Shown: piece after piece, positions 1 to 12,470 of the stretch
Layout of the letters: the number at the start of each line of letters is the position of its first letter
How positions within the stretch are numbered: the stretch's first letter is position 1
DNA from: Sapria himalayana
Lineage: Eukaryota; Streptophyta; Magnoliopsida; Malpighiales; Rafflesiaceae
Direction of reading: 5' to 3'
Assembly (NCBI GenBank): GCA_029783825.1
Contig: JAREIK010010166.1
Coordinates: 129,001 to 193,000 of the forward strand
DNA: 64,000 bases
Program-made: the position numbers and the translations under genes
The notes under the pieces: model-generated
Told to the model about the DNA's origin: nothing
The model's input: only the letters and a program-made list of their open reading frames with translations
Databases searched by the model: none

Positions 1-1300
1 TCTCACATAGTTTTTGAACCAATTCAGAAAATCTATTATAGCATATAATTGACTGCATTGCTGGAAATTATTGTTGACTATTTTTTTTAACAATTCAACA
101 TAAATACCGCACAAATATAAATAAATGAAGAAAAATGTATATCAATTTTTAATTATTCCTATTAAGGAAAAAATTACACTGATTAAACCTACAGCCATTT
201 TGGGTATATATACTCAATATATGGTGCAACCATTTCACAATTAGGAAAAACGTAGCTCCGAGTTGCTTTGTACTCTTCATTTTTCATACATGTTTTCTTT
301 GTTCTTCCAAATGTTCTTTAAGGGGGCTTGAAGATATATAGCTTGTCCATAAAATTATCTTCTACCTACACATGACCTTCATAATTTCGAGGCACATTTC
401 TAATCTTTGTATTAATATGATCCTCAAAATAATAATAACAAAAAGATGATGCTTCTTTTACTAAATATGCATTGCAAATTGAACTTTCAACTTTTTCCTT
501 GTTTCTAATATTCAATTTCAATTTACAAAGATACCTATAACCAAAATAGTAGGTTTCAATTATATTAAATTATAATATTACATAATGTATGAAATAATAA
601 AACATAACAACTTATATGTATTTACATGTCAAAAGGATACATCCACCTATATTGTACTGGTCTTGCTATCTTTGCTTCATATGCCAAATGAAATGACAAA
701 TGCTCCATTGAGTCAAAAAAGCTCAGTGAGTATATCCATTCAAGCTTACAAAGAATAACTAGTATGTCATTCTCCAGCCTAACCATGTCATCTATTTTGA
801 TTGTGGTGGCAGTTAGCTATTTGAAGAAAAACTAACTTCTATAAGGACATTCCAAACACTTAGGGAAAGTAATTCATGGAATGCAATTGGTATTAATCTA
901 TGCATAAATACATGATAGTGATGACTTTTCATTCCAATTAACTTAAGAATCTTTAAATCCATACATCTACCCATATTTGACACATATCTATCAGGGAATT
1001 TGAAATTTTTAACCCATTCACACAATATCTATCTTGCCTTCTTATCATGTGTGTAACAAGATTTAAAGAATTTTTCTGTTGTCTCGTTAAATTTCAATTC
1101 AAGACACTGATAGTAATCATTCAACTATTGTCTTGATTTTAAAGTGTATTTTGTTTTCCATCTAAATTAAGGATAGTGTTGAAAACATTGTCAAACACAT
1201 TTTTTTTCAATATGCATTACATTAAAGTTATGATGAATTAAATTGGACTTCCAATAGGGCACATCCAAAAAGTACTGCATTTCCTCCATCCAAATATATT
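1..1300 (-). pseudogene. CACTA transposase remnant (DUF4218/DUF4216-side part of a tnp2-like gene)
   Basis: This minus-strand stretch is the reverse complement of 35445-36786 and keeps the same order. Reading leftward, it holds the segment after the transposase core (peptide beginning MCEWVKNFKFPDRYVSNMGR at 1025-813), the DUF4218-like part, and then a stretch leading toward DUF4216. It carries the same TAG stop (complement of 1029-1031) just before the CEWV motif as the plus-strand copy at 35698-35700, and the same frame change at the FFK-like motif. It is therefore a decayed copy that shares its lesions with B2. The left side runs off the window. The right side ends abruptly at about 1300, where the tetranucleotide array begins, so the upstream transposase core is missing. 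Confidence 0.8.
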
Positions 1301-1305
1301 GCATA

Positions 1306-3317
1306 TTGCATATCTATCTGTCTAACTATCTATCTATCAATCGGTTTATATATCTATCTAATTTTTATTTATCTGTCAAAGTATCTCTCTATCTATATGT
1401 TTATCTATTTGTCTATCTATCTGTCTATCTTTATGTCTATCAATCTTTATATCTATCTGTGTATCTACCATTTATCTTTCTCTTTATTTTTCTATTAATA
1501 ATCAAATATTTTATCTGGGTATATAATTGTCTATCTATTTGATTATCTATCTATCTATCTGTCTGTCTGTCTATCTATCTACCTTTCTATTTGTTTGTCT
1601 AGCAATCAATCTACTTGTCTATCATTCTATCTATTTATCTATATATGTTTATTTCTATCAATCTACATGTCTACTTATTTATCTATCTATTTGTATATCT
1701 ATCTATCTATTTGTATATCTATCTATCTATCTATCTATCTATTTGTATATCTATCTATCTATCTATCTCTCTATCTATTTATCCTTCTATCTATATGTCT
1801 GTCTATCTATCTATCTATTTATTTTTTTTTCAATCATTCTATGTATCTATCTTTCAATATTTCTCTCAATCTGTATATGAATCTAATATCAATCAATCTA
1901 TACATCTATCTATCCATCTATCTATCTATTTGTCTATCTATCTATCTATATATCTATATGCCTCAATTTATGTCTATCTATCTAACTATATTTATTTCTA
2001 TCTGTCTGTAAATCTATTTATTTATCTATCTATCTATCTATCTAAATATCTATCTTTCTTTCTATCTATCTATATGTCTTTATGTATGTTAATCTATCAG
2101 TCTATCATCAATTAGACAATCTATATGTATATCTATCAATCAATCTATCCATCTATATTTCTATCAATATATCTATTTATCTATCCATCTATTCATCTAT
2201 CTCTTTATATATTTATTTCTATCTATCTATCTATTTATCTTTTTATTAATTTGTCTATCTATCTTTCTATCATTCTATTGATCAATCTTTATATTAATCT
2301 ATCTCTCAATCTCTGTATCCATCTTTCAATCTTTCTTTCTATCAATCAATCTATTAATCTATCTATATATTTATCTATCTATCTATCTTTCTATCTATGT
2401 ATGTATCTGTCTGTCTATCTATCGTCTATCTAACTATGCGAAGCTAGATACTCATAGCGAGGTGCTTTGAGTTAGCGAAGCACTTTAGTAGTACCGAAGG
2501 CCTATGTGCTATAATGCTGAGCCAAGGATGCTCCACCTTATCTTTATCTATCTGTCTGTTTGTCAGTCTTTCTATCAGTCTATCAGTCTATCTCTCACAC
2601 TATCTATCAATCCATCTATATATGTGTCTATCTCTCAATCAATTTATCAATCCATCTATCTATTTGTATTTTTATCTATATGTCTATCTATCATTCTATC
2701 TATCTATCTATATATCTTTCTATCTATCTCTCTATCTATTTATCTATATATCTTTCTATGTACTTTTTTATTTATATGTTTATCTATCTATATATTTATA
2801 TGTCTATTTATCTATATATATTTTTGTATATATATCTATTTATCTATCTGTCTATTTATCAATTTGTCTATCTATTTGTCTATGTATCTGTCTATTAATC
2901 AATCAATTTTTTATCTATCTATCTGTCATTCTAATTGTCTATCAGTAGTCTATCTATCATTCTATCTATCTAACTAACTAACTATCTATATGTCTATCTA
3001 TCTTTCTATATATATATATATATATATATATATCTTTCTATCTGTCTATCTATGTACCAATCTATTTATGAATTTGTCTATCTATCTATCTATTTAACTT
3101 TTTAATATCTATTTAACTTTTTATCTAACTTTCTATCTATTTGCTAAAAATCTATCAATTTTCAGACTATATACATATGTATCTATTGGTTATCTATCTA
3201 TCTATTTATCTATCTCCTTTTCTATCTATTTATCTCTCTATTTTTATGTCTATATATCTGTCTACCTATATATCTATCTATCTTTTTGTATATCTACGTG
3301 ACTATCTATCTATATAT
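1306..3317. repeat. Imperfect TCTA tetranucleotide array 1
   Basis: About 2 kb of TCTA units with TTTA, TGTC, TATA and CAAT variants. A pure (TA)n tract lies near 3009-3032. The open frames here translate to endless YLSI repeats in all three forward frames, which is a product of the 4-bp period and not coding. The left edge cuts a transposase frame. The right edge adjoins a CACTA-type terminus. Confidence 0.95.
2433..2545. other. Unique island inside array 1
   Basis: About 110 bases of non-repetitive, GC-richer sequence interrupt the array. It contains an inverted pair, GTGCTT and AAGCAC, around a ten-base loop near 2462-2483. I do not recognise its origin. It may be an old insertion or a fragment of the original flank. 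Confidence 0.5.
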
Positions 3318-4000
3318 TACTACAAAAAATCCAAAACAACTAAGGACAATTCCCTAGCCACTCGGGGTTTTCTTTTGCTAAATGGCATATAGCAACGGAT
3401 TAACAATGGAAGCTTTCCCAATCTAAAGTGCTCGTCGCTATAAATTAGTAAGGGAAAGGTTTCCTATCTAAAAAATTTTAGCGATGAAAATATCCCCAGC
3501 TAAAATAATAATTTTCCTACCTAAATTAGCAAGCTAAATAGTAGTTTCCATCGCTAAATGGATATAGCAATGTAAGCTTTCCCAATCTAGTGTGCTCATC
3601 GCTAAAAATTAGAGAGGGAAATAGTCCATAGCAAAAAAATTTTAGCAGCGAAAAAATTCCTAGCTAACATATTAATTTTCCTATCTAAATTAGCAAGGGA
3701 AAAATTCCTAGCAAAATTAGCAAGAGAAAATTTCCTAGCTATTTTCATTTCAAAACATTTTTCAAAAATTTAGTTTTTTTAAAAAAATTTAATTAAATAA
3801 TTTAATATTTTTATATTAAATTGAATAAAAATAGAAACTATAAAAAATAATTTATAATTAACAATAAATAAAATTATATAATAAATTATTCTAATTCAAT
3901 ATTTTACATAATTCAAACAAAAACATAACAAAATTTATTGCATCTTATTCATCAATGTATCTACCAACAATGATTAAGTATAATCTATCCGTGCATTGAC
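3318..4000 (-). mobile_element. CACTA terminus of the 3' type, facing left, with subterminal repeats
   Basis: The terminus reads TACTACAAAAAATCC, a CACTACAAAA-type end with the first C changed to T. Behind it come repeated TTCCCTAGC and TAGCAAGGGAAA-like units in both orientations up to about 3740. The arrangement matches the left terminus of element E at 41484, which is the inverted 3' end of the family, so the parent element would lie on the minus strand. No matching opposite terminus was found before the next array at 8705. The element is probably truncated or strongly decayed. Confidence 0.6.
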
Positions 4001-4199
4001 ATTGCTTTCTTTCCCTCTACTCCTCCGATCACCATCTTTCTACCGCGACAAAGCTATCCAACTCGCTATGCATCTTGTCTAGTGAAATATCCCTTCACTT
4101 ATACAAGCTTCGTATGGGGAACAATGTGATAACATGACTATATTAAATTTAAACTATCAATCAAATCAAAATAAATAAATTAAAAAAAGTTAAGTTTTA

Positions 4200-4970
4200 A
4201 TTAATATATAATAATACAGAATATTTGTACATATATATTGTAGTGTATATGAACATATATACTAACATTTTCACTCGTTACATGTATTCCAGAAGTATAT
4301 CTAAATATATACTACACTATTATATGTACAATTAAACTCAGTATATATGTACATATGTACTACAGTTTTATATGTACATATATACTCAGTATATATGTAT
4401 ATATATATTGAGTACATATGTACTCAGTATATATTTAAATATAATACTACAAAATTATATTTTCTTATTTACAGAGTGTAAATGTACATATATTATAGTA
4501 TTATATTTACATATAAACTAAGTATATATGTACATATACTGCATTATTATATGTACATATATACTAAGTACATATATACTAAGTATATATGTACAAATAA
4601 TACTACATAATTATATGTGCTTATATATTGAGTATATATGTACATATACTACAGTATATTTGTAAATAGACTAAGTATATAAGTACATATACTGCATTAT
4701 TATATGTACATATATACTAAGTAGATATATACTAAGTATATATGTACATATAATACTACATAATTATATGTGCTTATATATTTAGTATATATGTACATAT
4801 ACTGCAGTATATTTGTAGATATACTAAGTATATAAGTACATATATGCTATAGTATTATATGTACATATATACTTCAGTATATACGTACATATATACTTAA
4901 GTATATACATATATTTATTTTGTAGTATATACATGCATATATACTATAGTAGATCTACACACACACACAC
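4200..4970. repeat. Palindromic AT-rich satellite-like tract
   Basis: Units such as TATATGTACATATATACT recur many times with small changes. Most are self-complementary around GTAC. The tract ends in an (AC)n run at about 4957-4980. No coding potential is visible. Confidence 0.7.
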
Positions 4971-5034
4971 ACACACACACATATATTCATACAAGTAGGT
5001 ATATGTAGTTATACATAAATGTATATAAAGTTAT

Positions 5035-5780
5035 AAACAAATATATAGATGTACATATATGTATACATAGTTATAAATATAGTTATATTTAATTATATAT
5101 AATTTTATATAGTTATAAAAATATTTATATATAGGTATACACATATAGTTACACATAATATTCTATGTTGTTATACATGTAATTATAAATCTAGTTACAT
5201 GTTATACATATAATTACACATTTAGTTAAACTTAATATTTATACGTGTAGGTATATATATTTTTTCATTTAATTTTATATATTTATACATATAGTTATGT
5301 ATATGTATAGATATAGTAAAATACATTTTTATATATTAATATATAAATATGTATATTAAATATATGTTGTAAATAATATATAAAAATTATTGATATTTAA
5401 ATATATTTACAAATATATAGATTTACATATATGTATACATAGTTACAAATATAGTTATATTTAATTATATAAAGTTTTATATAGTCATACAAATATTTAT
5501 ATATAGTTATACACATATAGGTAAACATAATGTTGTATGTTGTTATACATGTAATTATAAATATAGTTACATGTGGTTATACATTTAGTTACACATTTAG
5601 TTAAACTTATATTTATAAATGTAGGTATATATTTTTTTCATTTAATTTTATATATTTATACATATAGTTATGTATAGGTATAGATATAGTAAAATATATT
5701 TTTAAATATTAATATATAAAAATGTATATTAAATATATATTGTATATAATTTATAAAAATTATTGATATTTAAATATATT
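5035..5780. repeat. Tandem duplication, period about 372 bp
   Basis: Two adjacent AT-rich copies start with nearly the same sequence at 5041 and 5413 and end with the same TTGATATTTAAATATATTTA phrase near 5390 and 5762. Both contain ATAGTTATA-type units. The reverse complement of this sequence is recognisable at about 31800-32330 in element B2, which suggests it belongs to the internal non-coding part of the same CACTA family. Confidence 0.65.
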
Positions 5781-7480
5781 TAAATACATGTAGTTTGTTT
5801 AAGTAGTTTTTGAAGGAAATATCAAAACATTTGAAGGAAATATCAAAACATTTGAAGTAATTCAATTTCATGCTACGTGTTTCAAGATATGCATCTCATA
5901 AATCAAATTGTAAAAAAAATGATATGGCATAATTTGATAATTAAAAAAATTATGATTGAGAAAAATTAAAATGTTAATAGTTTCCCACATAATTTTGATA
6001 TATTCTACATGGAATATAATTTGATATATTTTAGATGTCTTTTCATGTTATAAAATATCATACCTAGAAAAAATAAAAGTAATATTCAAAATGTATTTTT
6101 ATTAAAATATAATAAAATATCATAAAAAAAGCAAGCATCATGAAAAGTTAATTAACATTATCAAATATCATGTTAATAGTATAGTATAGGAAATAACTAA
6201 TAATGATGTTAAACATCATTATAAAAAATTGTGAAAATCATTCAAAATTATCAAAACATGAAATAACATATTTTCAAATAAATCTTAAAATATCATTAAA
6301 TGCATAAAAAATCCATCAATAATATTTAATTTATTGTATCAAAGAGTGAACACTAAAGAAAAATATTGATGAGTATTCTCTAATTTTCAATCAACATGAA
6401 TCAAAAATATTAGAACACACAAAAAACATTGATAATTTATCAATAACATTAGTAACCACGAAACACAATAGAAATATTGATAATATATTTCCACAAAATT
6501 TATAGATTTTTATTAAAAAACATTGTGCCTCCCAAAATAAATATCTAAAATATACAACATATCCAATACTTACTTCAATGATATTTATAACATCAAACAA
6601 ATTTTAGTGTCATTAACCCTAATTGAATTATGAAAATTTTTAACTAATATTATTATAAAAATGTGCTCTAAATATTATTAGTTATAAATATAATTTTTTA
6701 TTTTCAAAAAAAAAATCATTGAACAAATTTTAATGTTTCTGAATAATATGGAAAAACATAATGCTTCATGGAAGAAAAATAATGTAACATCATATAAAGA
6801 AAAATTTTACTAATCCTTCTCTTCTACCTACCAAACATTGAAGCTTTAGCTCTTTCAAATTATGATTGACTATTAAGGACCAATTTTTTTAGAATAATAA
6901 TGATTAAGAAAATTTGATAACAAAGATGCGCTTTTATAAATTTAAAACTTCAATATTCAAAATCATGATATAATCAAGAATATCTTATGAAAATTAAAAT
7001 TTGAATCATCTATTGTCCTAGCAAATAATTGGATAAGTATGCATTTTTAAAATTATGAATTCTAACATAATAAAAAATTTTACCTACTCACATCAACTAC
7101 TCTATTCCATGTTTATTGATCCTAGTTTATATTGTGATAATCATGAATACTACTTAACTCTGGTTCATAATATGAATGTCATTAAATCATGCATGAGATT
7201 AATTTGATCACCAACAAAAGCCCAAACCACACTAGTAATCATGGAAAAGAGCTATTATGTATTTAAATTATTGAATTATATAAGGATACCTATTGTATAC
7301 AAGTGAAAAAAAAGCTATTTTAGTTATACATAAAGTCATGAAAAAGTCACAATCCTTAAATTACTCTAGCCTAAATGCCAGTTGAATGTTTGATATACAA
7401 ATCACTCCTATAACTAATTTGAATATTAATTAAATGTGAATGCTAATCGAATGCATATTTTCTTTACTTTAATACTTCTC
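5781..7480. other. AT-rich stretch without recognisable genes
   Basis: No convincing coding region, RNA gene or terminal repeat is seen. Short open frames such as the one at 6391-6600 (minus) have AT-driven composition and match no family I know. It may be the decayed interior of the element that begins at 3318. Confidence 0.5.
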
Positions 7481-7860
7481 TTCATGTTGAAATATGTTTG
7501 TCAATAACTCCCAACATGCTAAGGTGCTTGTGAATAACTAGGGCTTATAATTGCCTAGTTAATAAATTTGTGATTTGCTTTCATGGTTACATATAATATG
7601 TTTTGACTTTTCCAATTTGGATTTTCTAATTGATTATGTGACAATCTAATTCAATATATTTCTTATGCTCATGGAAAACAAAGTTGGTAGCAATGTGCAA
7701 GGTTATGTGACCATCACAAAATAAATTTGCTACTTCCAAATGAGAAACTTGTCAATCCTTCAACAAGTATCTCAAGCAAGTGAGTTCATAGGTAAATGCA
7801 AACTCGGACCAATATTCTGCCTCTACTAATGATATTTACACCTTTGATTGTTTCTCACAC
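7480..7860 (-). pseudogene. Ty1/copia RNase H remnant
   Basis: Read on the minus strand across small lesions, this stretch has the signature of the copia RNase H end. A VEAEYW motif lies near 7815, followed by a LRYLLKD-like helix, LFCDGHITLHIATNFVFHE and HKKYIELDCHII. The tail near 7560-7480 corresponds to the usual LFTKAL/LGVID end. There are stop codons and frame changes, and the reverse transcriptase and LTRs are absent here. It is a solitary fragment unrelated in position to the copia element at 20.3-24.4 kb. Confidence 0.7.
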
Positions 7861-7989
7861 TTCTATGGCACAAGTAACTTACCAAAAAAGTATAATTACT
7901 TATCAATTACCATTATTTAATTGGATATCTTTTTATATTGTAATCATATTCAGAGACAACAAAAATACAACCCATAAACAATAGGATTT

Positions 7990-8700
7990 GTTTTTTTCCA
8001 AGTTACAGAAGCAAAAAACATTAAGCATAATTATTTTTCTTAAGATACAGAAACAGAAAGCAATATGCAAACATTTAGTATTTAAAATCAATACAACTAT
8101 AAAAAATTAAACAGTAAAAAAACAAAGTTTACACTAACCATTATTTATTTTATTAATTGTGTAGAGTCAAAATCATATAATGATATGAAAATAGAAGAAA
8201 AAAGAAAAAAAATTTGGTGGAAAATTAAAAAAAATATAAAACCTAAATATTCTGTAAAAACCAAACTACACCCGTATGAACATGACATGTGATGTACTCA
8301 TAAAACTTCTGATCGGCTATTGCCGTAGCTTGTGGCAACACAATTCTGAGATGTGCTCATCCTCTTCTCCTCGCCTACCTAAGCCAACTTGAACATTCCC
8401 TCACTAATATTGATAGTCAAAAAATCATGAGCTCTTATGTCTCTTGCAACAAATACATTTAATCATTTTATTTATGTTTGTCAATAAAATTTAATTTAAA
8501 TGTATATTGATTAAATTATATTTATGTTTATCAATAATAAATATATTGATAAAATTATTAAATATTTAATTTTTAATTGAACATTTTGAATTTTGTGGTC
8601 ATATCAAGAAGCTAATTCAAAAAATTGAAACAAATTAATTTATTATATGATTAGTAATCAGCAACATTAATTAAAAAAACATTAACTTAAAAATATTGCT
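7990..8700. other. Unassigned AT-rich spacer
   Basis: Nothing recognisable is seen. A slightly less AT-rich patch at 8270-8400 has no clear reading frame. The stretch ends where array 2 begins. Confidence 0.5.
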
Positions 8701-8704
8701 ATCT

Positions 8705-9078
8705 TTCAATTTTTCTATCTAATAAACTATTGATATATCTATCTGTCTGTCTATCAATCTCTCAGTCTATAAATCTATCTATGAAAATGTTTATCTATCT
8801 GTCTATCAATCTATCAATCAATCTATCAATCAATCTATCAATAAATCTATCTAATTATCTATCTATCTATTTATCTATCTTTCATTCATTCTTTCTATGT
8901 GTATATAGATTTTCCTGTCAATCTACCTATCTATCTTTCTAGAAATCTTTCTAGCTATCTTTTAATCTATCAAACTATCTATCTATTTTTCTATTAATCT
9001 TGCTATTTATCAATCTATCTATTTGTCTATCTATCTATTTTCTATCTAACTATATATCTATCTATCTTTCTATCAATA

Positions 9079-9109
<31 letters not shown>

Positions 9110-11208
9110 CTATCTATCTGTATATATATCTATCTATCTATTTATCTATATGTCTATATTTCTATCTATCTATTTATTTATATATCTATCTATCAGACTA
9201 TCTATCTATCTATCTGTCTATCTAACTATCTATTTGTATTTCTTTCTATCAGTCTATCTATCTTTCTATTTATCTATCTATTTATTTATCTATCAGTCTA
9301 TTTGTCTATCTTTATGCCTTTCTATCTAGTTGTCTAACTATTTTTCAATCTAATTATCTATCTAACAAACAAACTATCTATCTATTTATTTATCTATCTA
9401 TCTTTCTTTCTGTCTATCTTTCTATCTGTCTACCTATCTATCTTTAAATCTATCTGTCTATCTATATGTTTATCTATGTATATATCTATCTTTCTATCTA
9501 TCTTTATATCTATTTGTGTATCTATCTTTCTATCTATCTATTTATCTATTTATCTATCTATCTATCTATCTATGTATCTGTATATTTATCTATCTTTCTA
9601 TCTAAATTTTTATTTATCTATCTATCTTTTGATCTATCGATCTGTCTATTTATTTGTCTATCAATTTGTCTCTCTATCTATCTTCTATCTGTATATATTT
9701 CTATTTTTCTTTCTAACTATATATCTGACTATCTATATTTCTATATATTTGTCTATCTTTTAGTCTATCTATCTAGAAAATAATATATTGATTTATTTTT
9801 CTATCTATCATTCTATCTTTTTATCTATCTATCATTTATCTATCTATCTAAAAATCTAAAATTGATTTATCTATCAATATGTCTATCAATCAATCAATCA
9901 ATCTATTTATTAATCAATGTATCTATCAATTTTTCTATAAATTTCGCTATCAATCTATCTATCTATTTATCTTTCTTTCTATCAATCTATCTAATATTCT
10001 ATCTATTTATCTATCAAATTTTTTATCTGTATATCTATCTATATATAAAGTTATCTATATATCTATGTATTTATCGATATAGATATATATTTATATATCT
10101 ATCTAACTATATATATATATATATATATTTGTTTATCTATCTGTCTACTTGCTTGTCTATCTACCTGTCTATCTATCTATTTATATATCTATCTAATTGA
10201 ATATCTATTTATCAATCTAAATGTATATCTATCTGTCTAGCTATCTATCTATCTCTCTATCTATCTATATATCAATCTATATATCTATCTATATATCTAT
10301 CGTTTTGTCTATATATCTATCAATCTATTTATAGGTATATCTTTATACTTATATATCTATCTATCTATCTATCAAGCTATGTTTCTATAATTCTATCCAA
10401 TAATATATATATCTATCTGTCTATATATATGTCCATCAATCTTTCTATCTTTATATCAATCTTTTTGTCTATATATCTATCAATCTATTTATAGGCATAT
10501 CTTTATACTTATATATCTATCTGTCTGTCTGTCAAACTATCTCTCTATAATTCTATCCAATAATATATATATATATCTATTTGTCTATATATATGTCTAT
10601 CAATCAATCTATCAATTTTCTATCTATATGTATGTCTATATATCTATCTATATATCTTTCTTTCTATATGTCTATATATCTATCTATCTTATTATCTATC
10701 TATCTTATTATCTATCTATTTTTATTTCTATCATTTTATTTATCTATCTGTTTACCTAACTATCTATCTATCTATCACACTTTATATCTATCTATCTATC
10801 TATATGACTATATATATATATTTCTATCTATTTATTTGTTTATCTATCTTTATATCTATTTATCTATCTATTTTTCTATTAATATGTTGATATATTTGTA
10901 TATCTATCAATTTATCTATCTATCAATCTGTCAATCAATCAATCAATCAATTTATGAATAGTTTTATCTTTCTATATATTAATCTTTCTTTCAATCTATA
11001 TATCAATTAGTCAATTAATCTATTTTTATATCTATCAATCTATCAATCAATCTGTCTATATATCTATCTATTCGTCTTTATTTTTGGCTGTCTATATGTG
11101 TGTCTCTCAATCTATCTGTATGTCTATATATCTATTTATTTATTTGTCAGTCTGTGTGTATGTCTATCTATCTGTCTTTCTATTTTTATATCTATTAGGC
11201 TATCTTTT

Positions 11209-11265
<57 letters not shown>

Positions 11266-12164
11266 TTATCTATCTTTCTATCTATCTATCTTTATATCTA
11301 GCTATCTTTCAATATGCTTATCTATCTTTCTAGCAAACTTTCTATATTTTTGACTATCTATCTATATAAAAATGTCTATCTATGTGTCTATATATTTGTC
11401 TATCTATTTGACTATCTATTTTTCTATCTATTTGTTATATCTATCTATCTAAATAAATATGTCTATCTATCAAAATTTCAATCTATCTATCTACATGTCT
11501 ACTTGTTTATCAATTTATAGACAGATTGATAGACTTACATGTCTACTTGTTTATCAATATTGATAAATAAATATGTTTATCAATATTTATATCTATTTAT
11601 AGACAGATTGATGATTGATAAACAGATATTTACCTATCTACTTGTCTATTTGTCTATCTGTCTATTTATCTAACTTTCTATATGTCTATCAGTCTATCTG
11701 TCTATTTGTCTATATGTCTATCTTTTTGTCAATGTGTCTATATCGGTCAATCTATCAATCTATATATCTATCTATCTTTCTATATATCTATCAATCTATG
11801 TGTCTGTCTATCTGTATATCTGTCTATCTATCTATCTTTGTTTATCTTTCTATCTTTCTATCTATCTATTTGTCTATTTGTCAATATGTCTATTTATCAA
11901 TCTATCTATCTATCAATCTATCAACCTATCTATCTATTTTTTTTTTGTCTATCATCATATCTGTCAATGTGTATATATGTCTATCTATCTATATATCTAT
12001 CTATCTATCTATAAGTCTACCAGTCTATTAGACTATTTATTTATCAATCAATTTGTATATTTATCTATCTGTCTATCTATGTATCTATATATTTATCTGT
12101 CTATCTATCATTCTATTTGACTATCTATCTATATATTTATCTATAATTCTATTTATTTGTCTAT

Positions 12165-12207
<43 letters not shown>

Positions 12208-12438
12208 TGTCTATTTATCTATCTCTCTACCTATCTATCTATCTATTTATCTTTATATCTGTCAATCTATCTATCTATCTTTCTAATTATCTATCTATCA
12301 GTCTATCTATCTATCTATATGTCTACTTTTCTTTCTGTCTATCTATTTATCTATCAATATGTCTATCTATCAATCTGCCTTTTATTCTTTTTGTCTATCT
12401 ATTTATCTATCTATCAAGTAATTTATCTATATAACTAC

Positions 12439-12470
<32 letters not shown>

